A stretch of DNA of 64,000 bases from Brevundimonas intermedia (GTDB lineage Bacteria > Pseudomonadota > Alphaproteobacteria > Caulobacterales > Caulobacteraceae). A program made the position numbers and the translations under genes. The first letter of the stretch is position 1; every line of letters starts with the position of its first letter. The DNA is taken from assembly GCF_027922165.1 (NCBI RefSeq), contig NZ_BSFD01000002.1, positions 62,001-126,000 on the forward strand, in the 5' to 3' direction. The notes under the pieces were generated by a model. It had not been told where the DNA came from and searched no databases. It saw nothing but the letters and a program-made list of their open reading frames with translations. Positions 40,032-51,143 of this stretch are shown here, in pieces.

Positions 40032-40805
40032 ATGACCCATTCCCCCAACGCTGCCGCCGAAGCTCCGCCCATCGCGTCCTCCTTGCGAGAAATCAGAGAG
40101 ATCGGCGTCACCCTCGCCACCGCCCTGATCCTGGCGATGGCGATCCGCATCCTGCTGTTTCAGCCCTTCACCATTCCCTCCTCTTCGATGGAGCCGGGCC
40201 TGGTGACCGGCGACTATATCGTCGTGTCCAAATACGCCTATGGCTGGAGCCGGGCGTCCCTGCCCTTCAACCCGCCCCTGCCCGACGGCCGGTTGCTGGG
40301 AGGCCAGCCCGAACGAGGCGACGTGGTAGTCTTCCGGCGTCCTCACGATCCCGATCAGGTCTGGATCAAGCGTGTCATCGGCTTGCCCGGCGACACCGTG
40401 CAGGTCCGCATGGGGCAGGTCTTCGTCAACGGGCGCATGATTCGCCAGACCCCGCTCCAGATGGTCAGCGACCACGACGCCCCCCAGCGCCGCGTGCTGG
40501 AAGTGCGCGAGACCCTGGCGAGCAGCAAGACCTATGTCGCCTACGACGGCGGGCCGGATCAGCCGGGCGACGACACCCCGATCTACCGCGTGCCGGCGGG
40601 TCAGTATTTCATGATGGGCGACAATCGCGACAACTCGCTGGACAGCCGCTGGCCCGCCGATCTGGGCGTCGGCCTGCTGCCGGCTGGAAACATCGTGGGG
40701 CGGGCCGAGATCGTGGCGGCCTCGTGGAAACCCGGCGCCGGCCTGTTCAAGCCCTGGACCTGGCTGAACCTGCAATGGGGCCGGTTCCTGAAGCCTATCC
40801 GCTAG
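40032..40805 (+). CDS. lepB: Signal peptidase I
   Basis: 257 residues. One N-terminal TM helix (about 26-45), then the catalytic Ser in IPSSSMEPGLVTGD and Lys in IKRVIGLPGD, and the C-terminal MMGDNRDNSLDSR box. It cleaves Sec signal peptides on the periplasmic side. In alphaproteobacteria the main lepB usually lies with acpS, rnc and era, so this one may be a second copy; the window cannot show whether another exists. The stop overlaps the convergent EF-hand gene's stop. Confidence 0.94.
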   Translation: MTHSPNAAAEAPPIASSLREIREIGVTLATALILAMAIRILLFQPFTIPSSSMEPGLVTGDYIVVSKYAYGWSRASLPFNPPLPDGRLLGGQPERGDVVVFRRPHDPDQVWIKRVIGLPGDTVQVRMGQVFVNGRMIRQTPLQMVSDHDAPQRRVLEVRETLASSKTYVAYDGGPDQPGDDTPIYRVPAGQYFMMGDNRDNSLDSRWPADLGVGLLPAGNIVGRAEIVAASWKPGAGLFKPWTWLNLQWGRFLKPIR

Positions 40806-41143
40806 CGGGCGCGGAATTCCTCAAAGCTCACCGCGCCGTCGTGGTCCCGATCCAGACGCTCGAACGCCGTCCGATCCGGGGTCACGGATTGGGCCAGCGA
40901 CGGCGCGGCGACGGCGCCCAGGGCCAGTCCGGCGACAGCGGCCGCCAGCAACTGACGCCAGCCCATGCGGATCGACGACCGGCTCGTGGTCGAGCGGTCC
41001 AGCTCGCTGTCGATAAAGCGGCGGATGGCGTCGCTGGCCGTGCGGCCTTCGGCGCGGCACTTGTCCATGAAGGCGGTCTTGGTCGCGTGCGGCAGTCGGA
41101 TCTCGACCGTCTCGCTCTTCTTGAGGGGTCTTTGACGGTTCAT
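40802..41143 (-). CDS. Ribbon-helix-helix / TM / EF-hand fusion protein
   Basis: 113 residues. The N-terminal part (about 10-50) reads like a ribbon-helix-helix DNA-binding or dimerisation unit (TVEIRLPHATKTAFMDKC, GRTASDAIRRFIDSEL). Then a TM helix (about 63-85, LLAAAVAGLALGAVA) and a short periplasmic tail with one perfect EF-hand loop, DRDHDGAVSFEE, with acidic ligands at positions 1, 3, 5 and 12. GGAGG stands six bases before the ATG. The topology would place a DNA-binding-like fold in the cytoplasm and a calcium site outside. The function is unknown; it overlaps lepB's stop and is 16 bp from DUF2155. Confidence 0.75.
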   Translation of the reverse strand: MNRQRPLKKSETVEIRLPHATKTAFMDKCRAEGRTASDAIRRFIDSELDRSTTSRSSIRMGWRQLLAAAVAGLALGAVAAPSLAQSVTPDRTAFERLDRDHDGAVSFEEFRAR

Positions 41144-41159
41144 TCCAGCCTCCTCGCCC

Positions 41160-41801
41160 TCAGTTCTTACAGCCCACCACCCAGGCGTCGTAGTTGGGGC
41201 TTTGCAGGCCGCTGACGGCCGGGGACGAGGCGAACATCCAGCCCCGGAACAGCTGCCGCGGATCCGCAGGCTGATTCACGCCGCGCGACTGAAGCGAGAC
41301 GTCGACATAGGCGATGGCGTCCTCGGTCAGTTCGTCCGGCGTCGTGACCTCACAGGCGCGGACGCTGAAGATCAGATTGCGGTTGAAACGCACAGGACGG
41401 CCGCCGACCTCGACCTCGAACTTCATGGTCTCGGCCGTGGTCTTATCGATGGCCTGGATGACCGCGAACTTGCGCCGCTGGCGGCGGGCGGGCGTGGCCG
41501 GCTGTTCGATGGCCTTTTCGATGACCGGTTTCTCGGCTTCAGCTTCTTCTTCGGCCTTTTCGGCGACGGCGGCGTCTTCGGCGATGATGACGGACGGCGG
41601 CGGGGTCACGACCACAGGCGTAGAAGGCGCAGGCGCACCGGCAGGCGGCGTCTCGGCCGGAGCAGTGGACGCAGGCGCGGCCAGCTCCTGCACCGGGCGG
41701 GCGTCACGCGGCGAATCCTGAAGGACGCTGGCCGTCACGGCCCCGGCGCTCAGCACCGCAGCGACGGCCGCTCCGCCAAGCAGGAGCCGATTCGGTCTCA
41801 C
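41160..41801 (-). CDS. DUF2155 domain-containing protein
   Basis: 213 residues from a GTG (41801) that overlaps the NDUFA12 stop (GTGA). An N-terminal TM or signal segment (about 6-25) is followed by an Ala/Pro/Glu-rich linker and the DUF2155 domain (about 110-213; FAVIQAIDKTTAETMKFEV, RACEVTTPDE, LFRGWMFASSPA, YDAWVVGCKN). DUF2155 proteins are alphaproteobacterial, secreted or periplasmic, with two Cys likely disulphide-bonded. Function unknown. Its neighbourhood with NDUFA12, aat and accBC is strongly conserved. Confidence 0.88.
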   Translation of the reverse strand: MRPNRLLLGGAAVAAVLSAGAVTASVLQDSPRDARPVQELAAPASTAPAETPPAGAPAPSTPVVVTPPPSVIIAEDAAVAEKAEEEAEAEKPVIEKAIEQPATPARRQRRKFAVIQAIDKTTAETMKFEVEVGGRPVRFNRNLIFSVRACEVTTPDELTEDAIAYVDVSLQSRGVNQPADPRQLFRGWMFASSPAVSGLQSPNYDAWVVGCKN

Positions 41802-42190
41802 TCGGGCGTCCAGGCCTGATAGTCGCCGGTCGCGGCGGGACGCTTGGCCTCGGCGGCCAGCGAACCCTGCGGGCGCCACGCCATGGGCGTGCCGGTGAAA
41901 TTGGGCAGGTGGTCCTTTTCCCACGCGCGGCGCGGCAGGGGCGCCTCGGTCGGCGGCAGGTCGAAGGTATAGCGCAGCCAGCCGTGCCAATCGGCCGAAA
42001 CCTTGGACGCGTCGGCATAGCCTTCGTACACGACCCAACGGCGCTTGCGGCCGTCGTAGCTCGAGTTGTCCTTGGCCTCGTAATACTTGTTGCCGATCTC
42101 GTCGGTCCCGACGTAGCGGCCACGCTTGGCGATCGTGAAGAGGGTGCCGATCGTGGCCCCGTTCCACCAGGCGAAAATCTTGTTCAGCAC
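41798..42190 (-). CDS. NADH:ubiquinone oxidoreductase subunit NDUFA12 family protein
   Basis: 130 residues, no TM helix. Conserved features: an N-terminal WWNGATIGTLF, GRYVGTDEIGNKYYEAKD, RRWVVYEGYADASKV and WHGWLRYTFDLPPTE. It is the bacterial homologue of complex I accessory subunit NDUFA12, found in alphaproteobacteria and mitochondria, and probably attaches at the peripheral arm. It heads a two-gene coupled unit with DUF2155. Confidence 0.95.
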   Translation of the reverse strand: MLNKIFAWWNGATIGTLFTIAKRGRYVGTDEIGNKYYEAKDNSSYDGRKRRWVVYEGYADASKVSADWHGWLRYTFDLPPTEAPLPRRAWEKDHLPNFTGTPMAWRPQGSLAAEAKRPAATGDYQAWTPE

Positions 42191-42330
42191 GTCGTCAAAC
42201 CCACGCGAAAGACACCGCAGAAAAGACCCGACGGCTGCGGCGGATCATAGAAACACTCGCCCGCTTCGTCCAGCGCGCTTGATCCATTCCAGTTCGGGTC
42301 CGCCGATGACGCGCGAGGCGGGCGCGAGCC

Positions 42331-43023
42331 TCAGACTTCGAGGCGGTAGCCCACGCCGGCTTCGGTGACGACCAGGGCCGGCTCCGCAGGATCAACTTCC
42401 AACTTGTGCCTGAGTTGCCCGATCACGACGCGCAGATACTGGACATCGGCCAGATGCCCGGCGCCCCAGACGGTGGTCAGAAGATCGCCGTGCCCCAGCA
42501 CCTTCCCGGCGTTTCGCGCCAGATAGGCCAGGACCTCATACTCCTTGGGTCTCAGCTTCACGCGCTCGCCCGCGCGGGTGACGATGCGGCGGTCCAGGTC
42601 GATCAACACATCGCCGGCGGTGACCACTCCGCCCGCGACGGGCTTCAACGCCCCTTGGCGCAACCCCGCCCGGATACGCGCCAGCAATTCGCCGACGCCG
42701 AAGGGCTTTTCGACATAGTCGTTCGCGCCCAGGTCGAGGGCCGCGATCTTCTCCGCCTCGCGGTCGCGCGCGGACAGGATGATGATCGGTCCCTTGTAGA
42801 ACTCGCGCGCCCGCAGCAGCACGTCCTTGCCGTCCATATCGGGCAGGCCGAGGTCCAGCACCACGGCGTCGGGGCTCCACAGGGCGATGGCCCGCAGACC
42901 TTCCTGACCGCTGTCGGCGCGCTTGGGCTCATAGCCAGCCGCGTCCAGGGCGGGGGACAGAAAGCGGTGGATCTGGGGTTCGTCGTCAATGACCAGAACC
43001 TGGGGGCGAACGGCGGGCATCAC
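42331..43023 (-). CDS. kdpE: Response regulator KdpE
   Basis: 230 residues, OmpR-type. Receiver domain (about 5-118) with phospho-Asp in VVLDLGLPDMDG and the conserved Lys in YVEKPFG, followed by a winged-helix DNA-binding domain ending in AGVGYRLEV. It activates kdp transcription when phosphorylated by KdpD. The start overlaps the KdpD stop by four bases. A likely binding site stands at 51144-51160. Confidence 0.95.
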   Translation of the reverse strand: MMPAVRPQVLVIDDEPQIHRFLSPALDAAGYEPKRADSGQEGLRAIALWSPDAVVLDLGLPDMDGKDVLLRAREFYKGPIIILSARDREAEKIAALDLGANDYVEKPFGVGELLARIRAGLRQGALKPVAGGVVTAGDVLIDLDRRIVTRAGERVKLRPKEYEVLAYLARNAGKVLGHGDLLTTVWGAGHLADVQYLRVVIGQLRHKLEVDPAEPALVVTEAGVGYRLEV

Positions 43024-45719
43024 AGCAGATCCGGGTGGGTGGCGATGGACTTGGGCAGGCTGATCAGGATTCGGGTTCCGCGCTTCTCGCCGTCGGGGTC
43101 GTCCTGGATCGGGCTGGCGGCGGCGATACGGCCGCGCAGAGCCTCGACGAAACCCTTGGCGATGGCCAGGCCCAAGCCTGCGCCCTGGACACGGCCAGGG
43201 GCGCGGTCGGTGGACTCTTCCATGCGCCGGAACTTGTCGAACACCCGTTCCAGCTCGGCGGTGGGGATGCCCCTGCCCTCGTCCTCGATGGAGATGACTA
43301 CAGCGCCCCGGTCCTCATAGGCCGCCAGTTCGATGGTCGTGCCGTCGGGGCTGTAGGCGATGGCGTTTTCCAGGATGTTGACCACGGCCTGTTCCAACAG
43401 GCCCGGATCGGCCTCGACCATGCTCAGCTGTGCGGGGAAGTCGCGCGTGATGCGCCGCGCGCCCAACCGGCGAGACACCCGTTCGGCCGCCGCGTTCAGG
43501 ATGTCGCGCACGTCGGTCCAGTCGGTGCGAACGTTCAGGCCGCCGCCCTCCAGCCGGGTCATGTCCAGCAGGTCGCCGACATAGCGCGACAGGCGCTCGG
43601 CCTCTTCTCGGATGCTCAGCAGCAGGTCGTCGCGCACCTCGGGCTTGAGACTCGCGCCATAGTCGATCAGCGTCGTCGCAGAGCCCAGCACGGTCGATAA
43701 CGGCGTACGCAGGTCGTGGCTGACCGAGTTCATCAGGGCGGCGCGGAAACGGTCGGCCCGGCGCAGGGTCTCGGTCTCCAGCGCCTGACCTGCCAGATCG
43801 ACGCGCTCCAGGGCCACGGCCCCCTGATCGAGCAGGGCCAGGGCCAGCCGCTCCTCGTCCGAGCCCGCCGCCACGGCCGAGGCGTCGATCCCCGCCACCC
43901 CGGCCCGGCCCCGCACGCCCTGCAAGGGTTGGAACCGCCAACGGCTCTGCGGCAGGGTGCCGGTGCCGTGGCCCGCGACCTCGCCATGCATCCAGGCCCA
44001 GCGGGCGGCGGCCATGGCGTCGGCGCCCAGGATCACGCCCTCGGGACTGGCGGCCGTCAGGACGATGTCGTCGTCGTCCGGCAGCAGTACCACCGCCCCC
44101 GCCCCGGCGGCGGCAGAGGCCTGTTCGGCCAGGCTTCGGGCCGTGCCCGCGCGACCCTGGGCCGCAGACAGGGTCTGGCTGGCGGCCAGCAGAGCCGAGA
44201 CGGCGGCGGCGCGCCTCTGGGCCGCCCGCGCCTGTTCGCGCACCCGTCCCGCCAGCGCGCCGGCGCCCAGGGCCACGGCCCAGAACAGCACCAGGGTGAG
44301 GAAGTCGGTGGGGGACCCGATCAGGAAGCTGTAGCGCGGCTGAAGAAACAAGAAGTTGTAGGTCAGAAAGGCCAGGGTCGCCGCCGCAAGCGCAGGCCGC
44401 AGCCCGTTCAGCACCGCCGCCGCCACGACCGCCGCCAGATAGATGACGCCCAGATCGACGCGCTCGAACCGCGTATCCAGCAGCAGGGCGACACCGGTCG
44501 CCCCCCCGATGAACCCGGCGCTCACGCAATAGGCGCGCCAATCTACGGCGCTGCGCGGTCCCGGCCGAGTCGCCGGTTCGGGCGCCGCCAGGTTGTCTTC
44601 AGTCACCACATGAACCGCGACGCCCTGGGCCTTGCGCAGCAGTTCGGTCGCAAGTGCTCGCCCGGTCCATTCGGCGAACCGCCCTCCCCGCGTCTTGCCG
44701 ATGACGATCTGGGTGACGTTGTTGCGGTGGGCGTGATCCAGGACGGCGCGCACCACGTCGTCGCCGCTCAGCGTCACCGGCCGCGCACCCAGTTGCTCGG
44801 CCAATTTGAAGGCCTCGGACAGGCGCGCGATGGAGCGGGAGTCCGAGCGGGAACCTGACGGCCGTTCGACATGGGCCACCGACCAGGGGGCGTCCATCAT
44901 CATGTCCGACATCCTCCGCCCGGTCCGCACCAGCGACGCGCTCATGGCGTCGCCGCCCACCAGAACCAGGATCCGCTCGCCCGCCGCCCAGGGCCCGGAC
45001 ACGCCGCGATCCCGCAGATGCGACAGCAGCTGATCGTCCACCGTCTGGGCCGCGCGGCGCAGGGCCAGTTCGCGCAGGGCCGTCAGATTCTCCAGCTTGA
45101 AGAAGTTCTCGGACGCCACCCGCGCCGTCTCGGGCACATAGACCTTGCCCTCGGCCAGGCGGGCGCGAAGGTCCTCGGGCGTGATGTCCACCACCTCGAT
45201 GTCGTCGGCCTCGGTCAGGAGACTGTCGGGCACCGTCTCGCGCTGGCGCACGCCGGTGATCCGCAGAATGACGTCGGACAGGCTTTCCAGATGCTGGATG
45301 TTCAGGGTCGTCCAGATGTCGATCCCGGCGTCGCGCAGTTCTTCCACGTCCTGCCAGCGTTTCGGATGGCGCGAACCGGGCGCGTTGGAATGGGCGTATT
45401 CATCGACCAGAAGCAGGCCGGGGCGGCGCGCCAGGGCGCCGTCGAGATCGAATTCCATCAGCGACCGGCCGCGATGGTCGATCGGCGCGCGCGGCATGAC
45501 GTCCAGCCCGCGCAGCAGGCTCATGGTCTCCTTGCGGCCGTGGGTCTCGACCAGCCCGACCACGACATCCAGCCCCTCGGCCTTTCGGCGGCGGGCGGCG
45601 CGCAGCATTTCGTAGGTCTTGCCCACGCCGGGCGACATGCCCAGAAACACCTTCAGCCGCCCGCGCTTGCGGCGCGGAACGGCTGAAGGCGCGGGCGTTT
45701 CGGGCGCCGTCTCGGGCAA
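43020..45719 (-). CDS. kdpD: Osmosensitive K+ channel histidine kinase KdpD
   Basis: 899 residues, TTG start next to the kdpC stop. N-terminal KdpD domain with Walker A GMSPGVGKTYEML (about 28-40), a USP-like domain, four TM helices (about 400-500), a GAF-like region, HisKA with NSVSHDLRTPLSTVLG, and HATPase with NILENAIAYSP and GAGLGLAI. It senses low K+ or high osmolarity and phosphorylates KdpE. Domain order is complete and no truncation is seen. Confidence 0.95.
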   Translation of the reverse strand: MPETAPETPAPSAVPRRKRGRLKVFLGMSPGVGKTYEMLRAARRRKAEGLDVVVGLVETHGRKETMSLLRGLDVMPRAPIDHRGRSLMEFDLDGALARRPGLLLVDEYAHSNAPGSRHPKRWQDVEELRDAGIDIWTTLNIQHLESLSDVILRITGVRQRETVPDSLLTEADDIEVVDITPEDLRARLAEGKVYVPETARVASENFFKLENLTALRELALRRAAQTVDDQLLSHLRDRGVSGPWAAGERILVLVGGDAMSASLVRTGRRMSDMMMDAPWSVAHVERPSGSRSDSRSIARLSEAFKLAEQLGARPVTLSGDDVVRAVLDHAHRNNVTQIVIGKTRGGRFAEWTGRALATELLRKAQGVAVHVVTEDNLAAPEPATRPGPRSAVDWRAYCVSAGFIGGATGVALLLDTRFERVDLGVIYLAAVVAAAVLNGLRPALAAATLAFLTYNFLFLQPRYSFLIGSPTDFLTLVLFWAVALGAGALAGRVREQARAAQRRAAAVSALLAASQTLSAAQGRAGTARSLAEQASAAAGAGAVVLLPDDDDIVLTAASPEGVILGADAMAAARWAWMHGEVAGHGTGTLPQSRWRFQPLQGVRGRAGVAGIDASAVAAGSDEERLALALLDQGAVALERVDLAGQALETETLRRADRFRAALMNSVSHDLRTPLSTVLGSATTLIDYGASLKPEVRDDLLLSIREEAERLSRYVGDLLDMTRLEGGGLNVRTDWTDVRDILNAAAERVSRRLGARRITRDFPAQLSMVEADPGLLEQAVVNILENAIAYSPDGTTIELAAYEDRGAVVISIEDEGRGIPTAELERVFDKFRRMEESTDRAPGRVQGAGLGLAIAKGFVEALRGRIAAASPIQDDPDGEKRGTRILISLPKSIATHPDLL

Positions 45720-46298
45720 TCAGCCCTCCGCGCCGAAGCGGGCGTCCAGCGCGCGATTGGTCAGCAGAACATTGACTCGCGGCTGACCGATGAAGCCGAG
45801 GAAGGCCCCCTCGGTCTGGCTGTCGATGATGGTCTGGACCTGCTGCACGGAAACGCCTCTGGCGCGGGCGATCCGCGCGGCCTGAAGCCGAGCGTAGGCC
45901 GGGGACACGTCCGGGTCGAGGCCCGAACCCGAGGTCGTCACCGCATCGGCGGGGATGACGCCGGCGCCGTCCTCGGCGCGGATGGCTTGGGCGTTTTCGG
46001 CGACCCGCGCCGCCAGGTCCGGATTCAACGGCCCCATGTTCGAGCCCGACGAGGCGGCGGCGTCATAACCGTCGCCCGCCGCCGAGGGGCGCGGATGCAG
46101 ATAGGTCGCGCCCACGAACGGCTGGCCGATCAGGGCCGAGCCGACGACCCGCCCTCCGGCGTCGCGGACCAGGCTGCCGTTGGCCTGCCCGGGGAAGGCG
46201 GCCTGGGCAATCCCCGTCACCGCCAGCGGATAGGCCAGCCCCAGCAGGAGGGTGAACAAAGCCATCATCACGATGGCCGGACGGAACGAATTGACCAT
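45720..46298 (-). CDS. kdpC: Potassium-transporting ATPase subunit KdpC
   Basis: 192 residues. One N-terminal TM helix, then the periplasmic KdpC domain: LVRDAGGRVVGSALIGQPF, LHPRPSA, ASSGSNMGPLNP, VTTSGSGLDPDVSPAYARLQA. KdpC stabilises the KdpFABC complex. It precedes kdpD directly and follows a porin-like gene by 10 bp, so kdpF-A-B-porin-C-D-E is one transcription unit on the minus strand. Confidence 0.96.
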   Translation of the reverse strand: MVNSFRPAIVMMALFTLLLGLAYPLAVTGIAQAAFPGQANGSLVRDAGGRVVGSALIGQPFVGATYLHPRPSAAGDGYDAAASSGSNMGPLNPDLAARVAENAQAIRAEDGAGVIPADAVTTSGSGLDPDVSPAYARLQAARIARARGVSVQQVQTIIDSQTEGAFLGFIGQPRVNVLLTNRALDARFGAEG

Positions 46299-46308
46299 GA
46301 TCGTCGCC

Positions 46309-47040
46309 TCAGAAGCTGGCCTTCAGCGTCGTCACGGCGCGCGCGCCGTAGATGTCGCCGAAGTCGTGTTGATCGGTGTCGTGATAGCGCAGGTCGACCG
46401 CCAGGGTGTCGGTCAGCTGATAGGCCGCGCCCAGGTTCCAGGTGGTGTAGTCGAGGTCCGAAGACACCCACTGACGCCCGACGGCGCCCGACACGGTCCA
46501 TTTGTCGGCCGGGCTGACGGCGCCGTTGATCTCGGCATAGGTCGCCTCGTCCTCCGACGCGCCGAAGAAGTCGGGCGAATAATAGACCGCCGCTCCCAGG
46601 GTGGCCAATCCAAAGGGTGTCTGGCCAACGGCGCGCGAGGCTGCGGCTTTCAGCTCGGCATAGTCATAATCCGCGCCGTCCGGCTGGCCGGCGTACAGAT
46701 AGCCGACGACGCCGAAGTCCAGGGCATAGCCCGCCCACTCGGGCCGATAGCCGGCGTAGAGATCGACCTCGGCATCGGTGTCGTCGCCGAAATCGACGTT
46801 GGAGGCCCAGCCGCCGGCGTAAAAGCCATTGCGGGTCAGATCGACGCCCGCCGAGATCGCCGGATCTTCCTGGGTCTGGCTGACGCCGCGGAAGACATAG
46901 TCGGAGGTCAGGGCGACGTTTGCCGAAACATCCTGCGCCTTGGCCTCGCTGCACAGGCCCAGGCCTGCGATTGCGGCGATACAGGCGGCGGCGAACCAGG
47001 CGTCGTTACGGCCGGAGGCCTTGTTGAGACGATTACGCAT
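46309..47040 (-). CDS. TorF-family putative outer-membrane porin inside the kdp operon
   Basis: 243 residues from ATG 47040, which has AAGGA seven bases upstream; the longer form from 47064 overlaps the kdpB stop. The signal peptide (ending near EAKAQD) is followed by a beta-barrel: alternating short aromatic strands, SDYVFRGVSQTQEDPAISAG at the mature N-terminus, and a final TTLKASF strand. This matches the TIGR02001/TorF family of small outer-membrane channels. It sits between kdpB and kdpC, where no outer-membrane gene is expected in the enteric operon, and may let K+ reach the periplasm. Confidence 0.85.
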   Translation of the reverse strand: MRNRLNKASGRNDAWFAAACIAAIAGLGLCSEAKAQDVSANVALTSDYVFRGVSQTQEDPAISAGVDLTRNGFYAGGWASNVDFGDDTDAEVDLYAGYRPEWAGYALDFGVVGYLYAGQPDGADYDYAELKAAASRAVGQTPFGLATLGAAVYYSPDFFGASEDEATYAEINGAVSPADKWTVSGAVGRQWVSSDLDYTTWNLGAAYQLTDTLAVDLRYHDTDQHDFGDIYGARAVTTLKASF

Positions 47041-47063
47041 GGAGATATCCTTGGAAGCGCGCA

Positions 47064-49145
<2,082 letters not shown>

Positions 49146-49163
49146 GTCAGGATGTCCGAAGGA

Positions 49164-50873
49164 TCAGGCGCCGGCGACCGCCGCGAGCACCTGGAAGTGC
49201 TCGACGATCGGTCCCAGGGCGAGGGCGGGCAGGAACTGCAGGCCGCCGAGGATGAGGATCACGCCGATCAGCAGGCCGATGAACAGGCCGTTGTCGGTGG
49301 GCAGGGCGCCGGCGCTGGGCGCAAGCTTGGGCTTGACGACCAGACTGCCGGCGATGGCCAGAACGGCGACGGCCGGAATGAACCGCCCGAACAGCATCCC
49401 CAGCCCCAGGGTCGTGTTCCACCAGGGGGCGTTGGCGGTCAAACCCGCAAAGGCCGAGCCGTTGTTCGCCGCCGCCGAGGTGTAGGCGTAGAGGATCTCC
49501 GAAAGGCCATGCGGGCCGTCGTTCAGCAGCCCCGCCAAGGCGGTGGGGAACACCGCACTGACCGCCGAGAAGCCCAGGATGGCCAGCGGCAGCACCAGCA
49601 CCGCGATCATGGCGAACTGGATCTCGCGCGCCTCGATCTTCTTGCCCAGATATTCGGGCGTCCGTCCGACCATCAGACCGGCGACGAAGACCGACAGGAG
49701 GGCCATGACCACCATGATGGCGATGCCCGACCCGATCCCGCCGGGCAGGATCTCGCCCAGTTGCATCAGAAACATCTGTAGCCCGCCGCCCAGAGGCATG
49801 AAGCTGGCGTGCATGGCGTTGACCGAGCCGTTCGAGGCGCCGGTGGTGACGACGGACCAGATAGTGGAGGCGGGAACGCCGAAGCGGACCTCCTTGCCCT
49901 CCATATTGGCCGAAGCGTCCACATGGGCCGCGACCAAGGCCGGAGCCGGCTGAGTCTCAATGGCGTACATGGCCGCGCTCGACACAGTCAGGATGATGAC
50001 GGCCGCCGTCGCCAGGGCCTTGATGTCCCGCCCCGCCAGGGCCGTGCGGCCAAAGGCGAAGAAGGCGGCCCAGCCCATGACGTTGATCGCCACGGCGGTG
50101 ATCAGATTGGTCAGAGGCGACGGATTCTCGAACGGATGCGCGCCGTTGACGTTGAACACGCCGCCGCCGTTGATGCCCAATTGTTTGATGGCGACCTGGC
50201 TGGCCGCCGGGAACAACGGCAGGGTCTGGGTTCCGCCCTCGACGCCCGTGGCCTGAACGTTGGCCGCCAGGCTCTGCACAATTCCCAGACCGGCCAGAAC
50301 GACCGCCAGCACGAAGGCGGCGGGCAGCAGGACATAGAGGGTGGTCCGCGTCAGGTCGGCCCAGAAGTTGCCGACGCCCTCTCCGCGATGGGCCACGAAG
50401 CCCCGCGCCAGCGCCGCGGCAATGGTGGCGCCGGTCGCGGCCGAGACGAAGTTCTGCACCGTCAGCCCGACCATCTGACTGAAGGTCGACATCGTCGCCT
50501 CGCCGCCATAGCTCTGCCAGTTGGTGTTGGTGACGAAGCTGACGGCGGTGTTGAAGGCCAGGTGCGGCGAGACGCCCGCGAATCCCTGCGGGTTCAGCGG
50601 CAGCACGCCCTGCAGCCGCAGGATGGCGTACAGCAGCACGAAGCCCGCCAGGTTGAAGGCCAGCAGGGCGCCGGCATAGCCCAGCCAGCCCTGGCTGCGC
50701 TTCGGATCGACGCCGGCCGCGCCATAGAAGACAGCCTCCACCGGCTTCAGCACCGGATCCAGCCAGGTCCGCTCGCCGTTCCAGACGCGCGACATATAAA
50801 TGCCGATGGGCCAGCCGAGCAGAACGGCGAGCCCAAGGGTCAGGGCGATCTCGCCCCATCCTTGAATGTTCAT
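49164..50873 (-). CDS. kdpA: Potassium-transporting ATPase subunit KdpA
   Basis: 569 residues with about ten TM helices, the K+ channel-like subunit. Selectivity-loop-like repeats are visible: [46 protein letters not shown] and [12 protein letters not shown]. It binds K+ and passes it across the membrane under the control of KdpB. Full length, no frameshift seen. Confidence 0.97.
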   Translation of the reverse strand: MNIQGWGEIALTLGLAVLLGWPIGIYMSRVWNGERTWLDPVLKPVEAVFYGAAGVDPKRSQGWLGYAGALLAFNLAGFVLLYAILRLQGVLPLNPQGFAGVSPHLAFNTAVSFVTNTNWQSYGGEATMSTFSQMVGLTVQNFVSAATGATIAAALARGFVAHRGEGVGNFWADLTRTTLYVLLPAAFVLAVVLAGLGIVQSLAANVQATGVEGGTQTLPLFPAASQVAIKQLGINGGGVFNVNGAHPFENPSPLTNLITAVAINVMGWAAFFAFGRTALAGRDIKALATAAVIILTVSSAAMYAIETQPAPALVAAHVDASANMEGKEVRFGVPASTIWSVVTTGASNGSVNAMHASFMPLGGGLQMFLMQLGEILPGGIGSGIAIMVVMALLSVFVAGLMVGRTPEYLGKKIEAREIQFAMIAVLVLPLAILGFSAVSAVFPTALAGLLNDGPHGLSEILYAYTSAAANNGSAFAGLTANAPWWNTTLGLGMLFGRFIPAVAVLAIAGSLVVKPKLAPSAGALPTDNGLFIGLLIGVILILGGLQFLPALALGPIVEHFQVLAAVAGA

Positions 50874-50890
50874 GAGTTCAGTCCCGGTCC

Positions 50891-50977
50891 TTAGAACCGC
50901 TCGGGCCGCAGCAAAGCCGCGACCATATAGACGGCGACGACCAGCGCCCCCGCCCCCCAGAGCATGGCGATCATCAT
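50891..50977 (-). CDS. kdpF: KdpF small subunit
   Basis: 28 residues, beginning [10 protein letters not shown] and ending LLRPERF, a single TM helix. The PERF-like end and position directly before kdpA (17 bp) identify KdpF, the lipid-like stabiliser of the KdpFABC complex. It is easily missed because of its size. A second microprotein ORF ends two bases before its start. Confidence 0.85.
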   Translation of the reverse strand: MMIAMLWGAGALVVAVYMVAALLRPERF

Positions 50978-50979
50978 CG

Positions 50980-51063
50980 TCACACCCGCTTCAATGCTGC
51001 GGCGAGCACAGCGAAGGCGATGAACGCCGCCGCCCCGACCGCCAGAAAAATCACGTCGGCCAT
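50980..51063 (-). CDS. Kdp-operon leading microprotein (27 residues, single TM)
   Basis: The ATG at 51063 has GAGGAGG with five-base spacing, the best ribosome-binding site in this operon. The product begins [10 protein letters not shown], is one hydrophobic helix, and ends LKRV. Its stop precedes the kdpF start by two bases, so translation should be coupled. It is the first ORF of the kdp transcript. It differs from KdpF and is not a shifted copy of it. It could be an extra small subunit or a coupling leader peptide. Confidence 0.6.
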   Translation of the reverse strand: MADVIFLAVGAAAFIAFAVLAAALKRV

Positions 51064-51143
51064 ACCGGCCTCCTCACGCTCAAGTTGGAGCGGGACAGGA
51101 CCACGCAGGCGCATAATGGCGCGATATGAGTCCCCGCCGTGGG

